From NCBI GenBank assembly GCA_027031325.1, contig JALVRI010000169.1, forward strand, positions 1-6,257: 6,257 bases of DNA. Reading direction: 5' to 3'. Under the pieces are notes generated by a model. The model was given only the letters and a program-made list of their open reading frames with translations. It made no database searches and was not told where the DNA came from. Position numbers and translations under genes: made by a program. This document shows positions 1 to 5,318 of this stretch, piece after piece. The stretch is from Desulfobacteraceae bacterium (GTDB taxonomy: Bacteria > Desulfobacterota > Desulfobacteria > Desulfobacterales > Desulfosarcinaceae). Positions within the stretch are counted from its first letter, which is position 1, and every line of letters starts with the position of its first letter.

Positions 1-253
1 CGCCGTCGGAAAGATCCATGAAAAGGAGCAGGATGGCGATTACCAGGGCGAAAATGGAGGCCGATTCGGCAACGGCCTGGCCGACCAGCATGTTTTTGAG
101 GATGTCGCCCGAGCGTTCAGGGGTGCGTGATACGGCCTGGTTGGCTATGGCGGCGGTATAACCTTCACCGATGGCGGCACCGATGGCACCCAGCCCGATG
201 CAGATACCCGAGCTGAAAAAAGCAGCCATTTGTCCAGAGGCAAGCAGGTCCAA
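1..253 (-). CDS. atpE: F-type ATP synthase subunit c (partial, C-terminus off window)
   Basis: Subunit c forms the membrane rotor ring of the Fo sector, and each copy carries one ion per turn. 84 codons are visible before the window edge; the family is usually about 75-90 residues, so only a short tail is missing. Two hydrophobic helices are seen (about residues 9-36 and 53-79), joined by a polar loop with the R-T-P-E segment at 43-46, where most c subunits have R-Q/N-P-E. The ion-binding carboxylate is Glu63 in the second helix (AVAESAS, 60-66). The first helix has Glu30 in GEGY, where many Na+-type subunits have Gln, so the site may hold two carboxylates. The start is TTG at 253, supported by GGGAG 6 bases upstream; the first ATG (codon 9, 229) would cut into the first helix region and lacks this spacing. 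It is the last visible gene of the atpZ-I-B-E operon, 10 bases after atpB. Identity is very secure; ion specificity is not. Confidence 0.95.
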   Translation of the reverse strand, partial: MDLLASGQMAAFFSSGICIGLGAIGAAIGEGYTAAIANQAVSRTPERSGDILKNMLVGQAVAESASIFALVIAILLLFMDLSDG

Positions 254-259
254 TGTGGT

Positions 260-264
260 CTCCC
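260..264 (-). promoter_or_regulatory. Ribosome binding site deciding the TTG start of atpE
   Basis: On the minus strand GGGAG lies 6 bases before the TTG codon at 253-251, overlapping the end of the atpB stop codon (264-266). No comparable purine run precedes the next ATG at 229, so the TTG start is preferred. Confidence 0.7.
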
Positions 265-938
265 TATTTTACTTGCACCGAGATGTAAACAACCGTCAGC
301 ATGGTAAAAACAAACGCCTGGATGGTTCCCACGAACAACCCGAAAAAAGCATTCAGAAAAGGGGGCAGCACAAGACTGTAGCACAGGTGCGATACCACCA
401 GGATTATAATCGATCCACCCATTATGTTGCCGAAGAGACGGAACGATATCGAAACTATTTTGGCCAGCTCGCCGATGACATTGAGGGGCATCATGAAGAA
501 TATGGGTTGAAAGTACTCCGTGATGTAATTCTTGAAACCCTTGGTTTTGATTCCCGCCCAATGGGCGATACAAAAGCCCATTATTCCCAGGCCGAGCGGC
601 GTGTTCAGGTCCTTGGTCGGTTCTTCCAGGTGGGGGATTATGCCCAGCCAGTTTGAAATCAGCATGAACATGAAAAGGGTACAGATCATGGGGGCGTACT
701 TGGCGGCCATTTCCCTGTCCAGGGCGTCTTCGGTCAACTGGTAGAACTGGGTGACGAAAAGTTCTCCCAGCACCTGGAAGGGGCGGGGCAGAAAATCACG
801 CTTGCGGGTGGCAAGGACGGCGAAAGCCAGCAAAATGGCCACCACGATCAAGGTCATGCAGATGGCCTCGAGATTGAAGGTCAGTTTCAAGCCACCTGCT
901 GAAACAACCAGTTGATGGATTCTGCCAAGATCGTTCAT
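264..938 (-). CDS. atpB: F-type ATP synthase subunit a
   Basis: Subunit a is the stator channel protein that passes ions to and from the c ring in the cytoplasmic membrane. The 224-residue protein has the family pattern: an N-terminal helix (about 24-43), a helix with the SNWLG motif (95-99), the essential-arginine helix with SFRLFGN (165-171, Arg167 matching E. coli Arg210), and the C-terminal helix with IQAFVF and LTVVYIS (206-220, Gln207 matching E. coli Gln252). At the positions of E. coli Glu219 and His245 a simple ungapped reading gives Ser176 and Gly200, which is unusual. It is shorter than E. coli subunit a (271 aa) but normal for compact bacterial forms. The ATG at 938 has GGGGAA 8 bases upstream and overlaps the atpI stop codon as ATGA, which suggests translational coupling. 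The atpE start follows 10 bases after its stop. Confidence 0.97.
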   Translation of the reverse strand: MNDLGRIHQLVVSAGGLKLTFNLEAICMTLIVVAILLAFAVLATRKRDFLPRPFQVLGELFVTQFYQLTEDALDREMAAKYAPMICTLFMFMLISNWLGIIPHLEEPTKDLNTPLGLGIMGFCIAHWAGIKTKGFKNYITEYFQPIFFMMPLNVIGELAKIVSISFRLFGNIMGGSIIILVVSHLCYSLVLPPFLNAFFGLFVGTIQAFVFTMLTVVYISVQVK

Positions 939-1333
939 TTAACAGATTCCCCTTTCCTGGTTTGACCGCCCATGGCCGGAATGAGGCGACCTGCAATACT
1001 GTCGGCCACGAGGTAAATCTGGACGGCCATTATTCCGGCGGCAGCAGACCAAAAACTGATTGATGACGATTTGGCGGCCAGGATCAGGGGCAGGCTCAAT
1101 AGCATGTATCGAAAAATGATGCTTGCAAGTGAAATTACGCTGGCCCGTTTGCGTTCGGCGGCCTCTCCAAAACGCCAGCCGACCGGAATAAGGATAAAAT
1201 TGAGGCAACTGAAGACAGCGCCCAGCACCAATCCCATGGCACAGGTCGGCGAAACGGCCCAGTTGCAAACCAATGCCACCACCGTCGCCAGGGCCATCGT
1301 GTTGGTGCAGGTTATATACAAAGTATTTTTCAC
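935..1333 (-). CDS. atpI: AtpI-like ATP synthase accessory membrane protein
   Basis: A 132-residue membrane protein with four predicted hydrophobic helices (about 4-24, 30-50, 66-87 and 93-114), a basic loop E-R-K-R near 60-63 and a basic C-terminus. Length, helix count, the GLVLGAVFSCLNF segment (34-46) and its place between atpZ and atpB fit the ATP-synt_I (AtpI) family. Members have been linked to c-ring assembly and Mg2+ supply in other bacteria; that role is carried over from the family. The start chosen is GTG at 1333, with GGGAA 9 bases upstream. The same frame stays open upstream to 1522, but that part runs through atpZ in another frame and has no membrane-protein character. The gene starts 26 bases after the atpZ stop and ends in an ATGA overlap with atpB. 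Family is fairly secure; start less so. In N-ATPase operons the corresponding position is taken by AtpR, but the four-helix form here fits AtpI better. Confidence 0.82.
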   Translation of the reverse strand: MKNTLYITCTNTMALATVVALVCNWAVSPTCAMGLVLGAVFSCLNFILIPVGWRFGEAAERKRASVISLASIIFRYMLLSLPLILAAKSSSISFWSAAAGIMAVQIYLVADSIAGRLIPAMGGQTRKGESVK

Positions 1334-1342
1334 CGCGCAGAT

Positions 1343-1347
1343 TTCCC
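1343..1347 (-). promoter_or_regulatory. Ribosome binding site for the atpI GTG start
   Basis: GGGAA on the minus strand lies 9 bases before GTG 1333-1331. It is a modest match but the only purine run positioned between the atpZ stop and the first hydrophobic helix of atpI, so it supports the GTG start. Confidence 0.45.
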
Positions 1348-1359
1348 AACAAATCCTGA

Positions 1360-1602
1360 TCAGGGGCCGGAGTTTTTGTCCGCCAGGGTTTCCTTGATCT
1401 GGCGATAAGCCGTAACGGCTCCCCCAATTACACCCAGCACGGTAAATACGGCTATGAAAATACCCCCTGTGCCCAGCCATCGATCCAGCAGCCGTCCGAT
1501 CAGGAAACAAAATGCGATGCAACCTGCCATCGTAAGGCCCAATTGTAAAACCAGGGTGAGACTTTCGGCCCAGGGGCGGTTCTTGTCGTATTCGAAAACC
1601 AT
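1360..1602 (-). CDS. atpZ: AtpZ/AtpI-type small membrane protein at the head of the Fo operon
   Basis: An 80-residue protein with two hydrophobic helices (about 15-36 and 46-66) joined by a short loop with the pattern GRLLDRWLGTGG (36-47). This two-helix hairpin with a G-x-x-x-D-x-x-x-G loop is typical of the small AtpZ/AtpI-like proteins (F0F1-ATPase subunit family) that begin many ATP synthase operons. Related proteins have been implicated in divalent-cation handling and synthase assembly; their exact job is unsettled. The ATG at 1602 is the first usable start, since an in-frame TGA lies 33 bases upstream. GGGAA about 10 bases upstream is a weak ribosome binding site. It is the first gene of atpZ-I-B-E and is preceded by a likely promoter at 1680-1709. 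AtpQ of N-ATPase operons is an alternative label, because it sits in the equivalent place. Confidence 0.82.
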   Translation of the reverse strand: MVFEYDKNRPWAESLTLVLQLGLTMAGCIAFCFLIGRLLDRWLGTGGIFIAVFTVLGVIGGAVTAYRQIKETLADKNSGP

Positions 1603-1679
1603 TTGGTCCGTATTCCCGCAGGTAAGGGTAAATTGTCAGAGCGATTGATTTTTAATTGTCGATATTGAAGCAAGTTGCA

Positions 1680-1709
1680 CACATAACAGAGTTGCTCAAA
1701 TGGTGTCAA
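1680..1709 (-). promoter_or_regulatory. Predicted sigma70-type promoter of the atpZIBE operon
   Basis: A perfect -35 hexamer TTGACA is read on the minus strand at 1709-1704. With an 18-base spacer it is followed by TATGTG at 1685-1680, a weak -10; a shift to a 17-base spacer gives TTATGT. Transcription would begin near 1673, leaving a leader of about 70 bases before the atpZ start at 1602. The -35 match, direction and position support it; the poor -10 limits confidence. Confidence 0.5.
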
Positions 1710-1856
1710 GCAGATGGTGGGGTTATGAGCAAATGATCAGGATTCGGAAAGTAAAGAGTTTTCAGACCCGGTGAATTTTGCCGAAAATGAAGGCCGGGCC
1801 CCGCCGAACCGGGCGGGTGTGACAAGAAAAGGCCGAGATCAAAAGTTGTATTTGCT

Positions 1857-1883
1857 TTGAAACGGTGGTATTGAGTTTAGATA
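1857..1883 (+). promoter_or_regulatory. Weak promoter candidate for metK
   Basis: TTGAAA (1857-1862) and TAGATA (1878-1883) are separated by 15 bases, shorter than the optimum of 17. An alternative pair in the same AT-rich patch is TTGTAT (1846-1851) with TATTGA (1869-1874), spaced by 17. Either would give a metK leader of roughly 100 bases. The placement is reasonable but neither match is strong. Confidence 0.25.
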
Positions 1884-1928
1884 GTTGATACTTACATAAG
1901 CTGGTGGCTGTTCATGCAGTGATTTTTG

Positions 1929-1951
1929 CCGGCTGCAAAGACGCAGGCCGG
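1929..1951 (+). other. Hairpin in the metK leader
   Basis: CCGGCTGC (1929-1936) pairs with GCAGGCCGG (1943-1951) around a six-base loop, with one bulged G. It ends 22 bases before the metK ribosome binding site. GCCGGC at 1928-1933 could instead pair with GCTGGT at 1900-1905 using two G-U pairs, so two exclusive folds are possible. Whether it regulates metK is not shown by the sequence. Confidence 0.35.
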
Positions 1952-1973
1952 ATTAACCAATTCAATATCTACC

Positions 1974-1978
1974 AGGAG
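1974..1978 (+). promoter_or_regulatory. Ribosome binding site deciding the metK start
   Basis: AGGAG lies 9 bases before ATG 1988. The reading frame is open upstream to a GTG at 1904, but the extra 28 codons do not resemble the family and span the leader hairpin, so this site fixes the start at 1988. Confidence 0.85.
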
Positions 1979-1987
1979 CAAAAACAA

Positions 1988-3157
1988 ATGAGCAAAGAAA
2001 AATTCTTGTTTACTTCCGAATCGGTAACCGAGGGTCATCCCGACAAGGTGGCCGACGCCATATCCGATTCCATCTTGGATGCCATTATCGCCAAGGACCC
2101 TAATTGCCGGGTGGCCTGTGAAACCATGGTCACCACGGGGTTGGCCTTCATTGCAGGCGAAATTACAACCGAGTGTTACGTTGACATGCCCGAGATAGTG
2201 CGCAACACCATCCGTGAGATCGGTTATTCTTCTTCCCAGATGGGCTTTGACTGGCGGACCTGCTCGGTTGTTACGAGCATCGACCACCAGTCACCCGATA
2301 TCGCCCAGGGCGTCAACCAGGGCCAGGGCCTGTTCAAAGACCAGGGTGCCGGTGACCAGGGCCTGATGTTCGGTTTCGCCACCGATGAGACAGCCGAGCT
2401 GATGCCCATGCCGATCATGTATGCCCACAAGCTGACCCGCCGGCTGGCCAAGGTCCGCAAAAACGGGGCTCTAGACTTTTTGCGGCCCGACGGCAAGAGC
2501 CAGGTGACGATAGAGTATGAATCCGGGCAACCCAGGCGAGTCGATACCATCGTGGTCTCCGCCCAGCACAAGCCGGACGTGACCTATGAGGAACTGCGGG
2601 AGGCGGTCATCGAGGAGGTGATCAAAAAGGTCATTCCGGCCGAGATGATCGACGGAGATACACGCTATTTCATCAATCCCACCGGCCGTTTCGTCGTTGG
2701 AGGCCCCATGGGAGACTGCGGCCTGACCGGCCGCAAGATTATCGTGGACACTTACGGCGGGCAGGGCAGCCATGGAGGAGGTTGTTTTTCCGGCAAGGAC
2801 CCGTCCAAGGTCGACCGCAGTGCTTCCTACATGGCCCGCCATATTGCCAAGAACATTGTCGCCGCCGGCCTGGCCCGTAAGTGTGAAGTGCAACTGGCCT
2901 ATGCCATCGGGGTGGCGGAACCGGTTTCGGTGATGGTGGACTTGATGTGGACCGGCAAGATTCCCAAGGACCGGGTGGAAGAGATAGTCAGGCAGGTGTG
3001 GGATCTGCGTCCGGCCGCCATTATCGAATATCTAGATTTACTGCGCCCGATATATCGCAAGACATCCGCCTATGGTCACTTCGGCCGGCCCGAGCCCGAA
3101 TTCACCTGGGAAAAGACAAACATGGCGGATTTGATCCGCGAAAAAGCAGGTCTTTGA
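1988..3157 (+). CDS. metK: S-adenosylmethionine synthetase (methionine adenosyltransferase)
   Basis: This cytoplasmic enzyme makes S-adenosylmethionine from methionine and ATP, releasing phosphate and diphosphate; SAM is the main methyl donor. The 389-residue protein matches the usual length (about 380-400) and is complete. Visible signatures are the N-terminal TSESVTEGHPDKVAD (9-23, His17 matching the catalytic His14 of E. coli), the GAGDQGLMFG motif (120-129), the glycine-rich phosphate-binding segment GGGCFSGKDPSKVDRSA (263-279), and the C-terminal segment SAYGHFGRP (360-368). All three domains of the pseudo-threefold fold are present with Mg2+/K+ site residues in normal surroundings. The ATG at 1988 gives the standard N-terminus and has a good ribosome binding site. 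It is followed on the same strand, after 190 bases, by ahcY, which acts on the product of SAM-dependent methylation, so the two probably form one operon. Confidence 0.98.
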   Translation: MSKEKFLFTSESVTEGHPDKVADAISDSILDAIIAKDPNCRVACETMVTTGLAFIAGEITTECYVDMPEIVRNTIREIGYSSSQMGFDWRTCSVVTSIDHQSPDIAQGVNQGQGLFKDQGAGDQGLMFGFATDETAELMPMPIMYAHKLTRRLAKVRKNGALDFLRPDGKSQVTIEYESGQPRRVDTIVVSAQHKPDVTYEELREAVIEEVIKKVIPAEMIDGDTRYFINPTGRFVVGGPMGDCGLTGRKIIVDTYGGQGSHGGGCFSGKDPSKVDRSASYMARHIAKNIVAAGLARKCEVQLAYAIGVAEPVSVMVDLMWTGKIPKDRVEEIVRQVWDLRPAAIIEYLDLLRPIYRKTSAYGHFGRPEPEFTWEKTNMADLIREKAGL

Positions 3158-3347
3158 TCCTTTGCTGGCCCGGGTTTGATTGGCAGGCTGCTAAAGACTT
3201 GGAAGGCAGTGCCGATTTCCAGTTTGCGGGCCGTTTCAAGCAGGCCCTGCTGAAAATGGGGGGCCCCTGCCGTCCCAAAGGCCGGTAAGGGCGCTAGATT
3301 TTTTGCTGAAGCTGAAAAAAAGAAAAAGCAACAGGAGGAAATACCCG
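3158..3347 (+). other. metK-ahcY spacer
   Basis: These 190 bases between two co-directional genes hold no recognisable gene. GC-rich complementary segments occur: GGGCC (3228-3232) with GGCCC (3243-3247), GCAGG (3240-3244) with CCTGC (3266-3270), and the palindrome GGGGCCCC (3260-3267). A run of six T at 3299-3304 is about 30 bases beyond the last of these and is not placed as in a standard intrinsic terminator. The last 45 bases are purine-rich and lead into the ahcY ribosome binding site. Internal start, attenuator and simple spacer remain possible. Confidence 0.4.
3333..3339 (+). promoter_or_regulatory. Ribosome binding site deciding the ahcY start
   Basis: AGGAGGA, near perfect, lies 8 bases before ATG 3348. 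The frame is open upstream to TTG 3303, but those 15 codons are the purine-rich leader (Lys/Arg-rich if translated) and contain this site, so translation should begin at 3348. Confidence 0.9.
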
Positions 3348-4802
3348 ATGAAAGCTGCTGCAAACATAGAGGAGGTTGGCGGTCCGGCTGAACGTGACCC
3401 CAATTTGCCGTACAAGGTGGCCGATATTTCCCTGGCCGACCTGGGCCTGAAGGAAATGCGGCTTGCCGAAAACGAGATGCCCGGCCTCATGGCGGTACGC
3501 GAAAAATACGGCCCCCAAAAACCCCTGGCAGGCATGCGGGTCAGCGGCAGTCTCCACATGACCATCCAGACCGCCATGCTGATCGATACCTTGAGGGAAC
3601 TTGGCGCCGATATCCGCTGGGCTTCGTGCAATATTTTTTCAACCCAGGATCATGCCGCGGCGGCCATTGCTGAAAAGGGATCGGCGGCGGTTTTTGCCTG
3701 GAAGGGAGAAACCCTGGCCGAATATTGGTGGTGTACCGAACAGGCCCTGGTCTGGCCTGACGGCAGCGGGCCGGACCTCATCGTTGACGACGGTGGAGAC
3801 GCAACCCTTTTCATCCACCAGGCGGTGGCGGTGGAAAAAGATCCTTCCCTCCTGGAAAGAGATTACGAAAGCGAAGACATGCGCTGTCTGATGGATCGCT
3901 TGAGGCTGACCTCAAAGCAAGATCCGGTCTTCTGGACACAGGCGGCCGCCAAGGTGCGGGGGGTTTCGGAAGAAACCACAACGGGAGTGCATCGTCTTTA
4001 TCAACTGGAGAAAAACGGACGGTTGCTGTTTCCCGCTTACAACGTCAATGATTCGGTTACAAAGTCAAAGTTCGACAATCTTTACGGCTGCCGCGAATCA
4101 CTGGCCGATGGTATCAAGCGTGCCACCGACGTGATGGTGGCCGGCAAGATCGTTGTGGTTTGCGGCTATGGCGACGTGGGCAAAGGATGCGCCCAGTCCA
4201 TGCGTGGCTACGGGGCCAGGGTGCTGATCACCGAAATCGATCCCATTTGCGCCCTCCAGGCGGCCATGGAAGGATTCCAGGTGGTGACCATGGACGAGGC
4301 GGCTCCGGTCGGCGATATTTTCGTGACTGCCACGGGATGCTGTGATGTTATTACCGGCCGGCACATGGAGCAGATGAAAGACGAGGCCATTATCTGCAAT
4401 ATAGGGCATTTTGACAGCGAGATTGAGATGCGCTACCTGGAGACCACCGCCGGTTGTAGAAAAGAGACTATCAAGCCCCAGGTGGACAAGTGGACCCTGA
4501 GATCAGGACGCAGCATCATCGTGCTGGCCGAAGGTCGGCTGGTCAATTTGGGGTGTGCCACCGGCCATCCCAGTTTCGTGATGAGCAACAGTTTTACCAA
4601 CCAGTGCCTGGCCCAAATCGAGTTGGCCACCAAGCCGCACCAGAAGCGGGTCTATACCCTGCCCAAAAAACTCGACGAAGAAGTAGCCCGGCTGCACCTT
4701 GCAAGGCTGGGGGTGAAATTGGAGCGCTTGACCCCCAAACAGGCGGCCTATCTTGGCGTACCTGTGGAAGGACCCTTCAAGCCGGATCATTACCGTTACT
4801 GA
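3348..4802 (+). CDS. ahcY: S-adenosylhomocysteine hydrolase (adenosylhomocysteinase), long form
   Basis: This cytoplasmic NAD+-dependent enzyme reversibly splits S-adenosylhomocysteine into adenosine and homocysteine, removing the inhibitor of methyltransferases. The protein has 484 residues. The substrate domain shows SLHMTIQTA (68-76, His70), VDDGGDAT (146-153), SEETTTGVH (207-215, Glu209) and NDSVTKSKFDN (234-244, Lys239, Asp243, Asn244) with Cys248, matching human His55, Asp131, Glu156, Lys186, Asp190, Asn191 and Cys195. The Rossmann domain starts with CGYGDVGKG (272-280). IGHFDSE (352-358) and GHPSFVMSNSF (406-416) supply His354 and His407. The C-terminus ends in KPDHYRY, with the Lys and Tyr that reach into the partner subunit's NAD site. 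The extra length over the 432-residue human enzyme is mainly an insert near residues 155-200, as in many bacterial and plant forms. All key residues are intact. It sits downstream of metK. Confidence 0.98.
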   Translation: MKAAANIEEVGGPAERDPNLPYKVADISLADLGLKEMRLAENEMPGLMAVREKYGPQKPLAGMRVSGSLHMTIQTAMLIDTLRELGADIRWASCNIFSTQDHAAAAIAEKGSAAVFAWKGETLAEYWWCTEQALVWPDGSGPDLIVDDGGDATLFIHQAVAVEKDPSLLERDYESEDMRCLMDRLRLTSKQDPVFWTQAAAKVRGVSEETTTGVHRLYQLEKNGRLLFPAYNVNDSVTKSKFDNLYGCRESLADGIKRATDVMVAGKIVVVCGYGDVGKGCAQSMRGYGARVLITEIDPICALQAAMEGFQVVTMDEAAPVGDIFVTATGCCDVITGRHMEQMKDEAIICNIGHFDSEIEMRYLETTAGCRKETIKPQVDKWTLRSGRSIIVLAEGRLVNLGCATGHPSFVMSNSFTNQCLAQIELATKPHQKRVYTLPKKLDEEVARLHLARLGVKLERLTPKQAAYLGVPVEGPFKPDHYRY

Positions 4803-4934
4803 TTACGGCAGCCTGGATGTCGCCCGGGGTGCTGTTTGGAAGCTGGAAATCGCCGAGGCCGGGAATTGGCGAGGTATGCACCGGGCCGCTCGGGAACAAT
4901 ATCGAACCCTGGGCTGCAGACTTGCCCGGCCGTT
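4803..4934. other. Convergent gap between ahcY and the TPR lipoprotein gene
   Basis: The two genes end towards each other across 132 bases. A weak hairpin, CTGGGC (4909-4914) with GCCCGG (4924-4929) around nine bases, is the best structure seen. It lacks a T run directly behind it on either strand; seven T at 4948-4954 begin 18 bases later and already lie inside the minus-strand gene. No intrinsic terminator is claimed. Confidence 0.5.
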
Positions 4935-5318
4935 TCAGGGAAGCCGCTTTTTTTGCCGCTGGAGCCGATAGAGGGTACAGAAGCCCTGATCGACCATTTC
5001 CATTTCGGACTTGTTTTCAGCCAGCTTTTCGGCCTTTTCCATCAGTTTCAGGCCGCCCTCGATGTCGCCCTGCCGGCCCTTGATGATTCCAAGACCCACA
5101 TAGGCCGGACCATATTCAGGGTTCAGTGCGCGGGCGCGGATAAATTCCCTCAAGGCGGCTCCCATTTTCCCGTTTTTCAAAAAACGGTTACCATTGGCAA
5201 CGTGCTGGGCCGGGGTATCCAGTCCGGAACGTAAAACGATGGTCTCCGGTCCACATCCGGCCAGCAGGATTGTCAAAAGCAGGAAAAGCTCCAGTGGTTT
5301 GCTCAAAACTATTCTCAT
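4935..5318 (-). CDS. Small TPR-repeat lipoprotein
   Basis: A 127-residue protein of unknown specific function. It starts with a basic end and hydrophobic stretch (about 9-21) followed by the lipobox LAGC (19-22), so Cys22 should be lipidated and the mature protein anchored to a membrane facing the periplasm; residue 23 is Gly, not Asp, which under the enterobacterial rule favours the outer membrane. The mature part holds two tetratricopeptide-like repeats (about 37-70 and 71-104; the ALNPEYGPAY segment at 64-73 bridges them), usual protein-interaction units, and ends in a basic tail (RQKKR, 121-125). GAAGG lies 6 bases before ATG 5318. The start overlaps the stop of the upstream exported gene as ATGA, so both are probably translated together and may act together. 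It resembles PilF/TadD-like TPR lipoproteins in build, but with only two repeats no pathway can be assigned. Confidence 0.85.
   Translation of the reverse strand: MRIVLSKPLELFLLLTILLAGCGPETIVLRSGLDTPAQHVANGNRFLKNGKMGAALREFIRARALNPEYGPAYVGLGIIKGRQGDIEGGLKLMEKAEKLAENKSEMEMVDQGFCTLYRLQRQKKRLP

Larger units (their letters stand above)
1603..1987. other. Divergent intergenic region between atpZ and metK
   Basis: This 385-base stretch separates two operons transcribed in opposite directions and has no coding frame with recognisable protein character. It holds a likely atp promoter (1680-1709), a weak metK promoter candidate (1857-1883), a six-base-pair GC hairpin (1800-1805 with 1812-1817) and a second hairpin in the metK leader (1929-1951). 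The parts at 1621-1700 and 1840-1900 are AT-rich compared with the genes, as expected for promoters. No match to the SAM-I, SAM-II or SAH riboswitch consensus was recognised by eye. Confidence 0.75.

Noticed and set aside
171..656. Open frame on the plus strand opposite atpE/atpB, 161 codons
   Set aside because: It is antisense to two certain membrane-protein genes, has no recognisable protein pattern and no ribosome binding site; it is a by-product of their codon usage.
939..1427. Minus-strand frame of 162 codons overlapping atpI and the end of atpZ
   Set aside because: It is polar and rich in His, Arg and Gly, while the neighbouring frame (935-1333) encodes four clear membrane helices; only one can be the gene.
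935..1522. Longer version of atpI starting at 1522
   Set aside because: The additional 63 residues run through atpZ in another frame and lack family character; GTG 1333 gives the usual AtpI length.
1800..1817. GC hairpin CCCGCC/GGCGGG as a terminator
   Set aside because: No T run follows on either strand, and it lies between divergent promoters where no gene ends.
1904..1987. N-terminal extension of metK from GTG 1904
   Set aside because: The extension is not like the family, spans the leader hairpin, and a good ribosome binding site precedes ATG 1988.
2947..3288. Plus-strand frame running from inside metK into the spacer, 113 codons
   Set aside because: Two thirds of it lie within metK in another frame; the remaining tail has no recognisable domain or start signal.
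3158..3347. SAH riboswitch before ahcY
   Set aside because: The context is right, but I could not find the conserved core sequence of that motif by eye; a covariance search would decide.
4909..4954. Hairpin plus T7 run as a terminator for ahcY
   Set aside because: The stem has only six pairs including one G-T, and the T run is 18 bases away and inside the convergent gene.
4490..5083. Plus-strand frame of 197 codons covering the end of ahcY and the following gap
   Set aside because: It overlaps the conserved AhcY C-terminus in another frame and then runs antisense to the TPR lipoprotein gene; it is low-complexity Pro/Arg/Gly-rich sequence.
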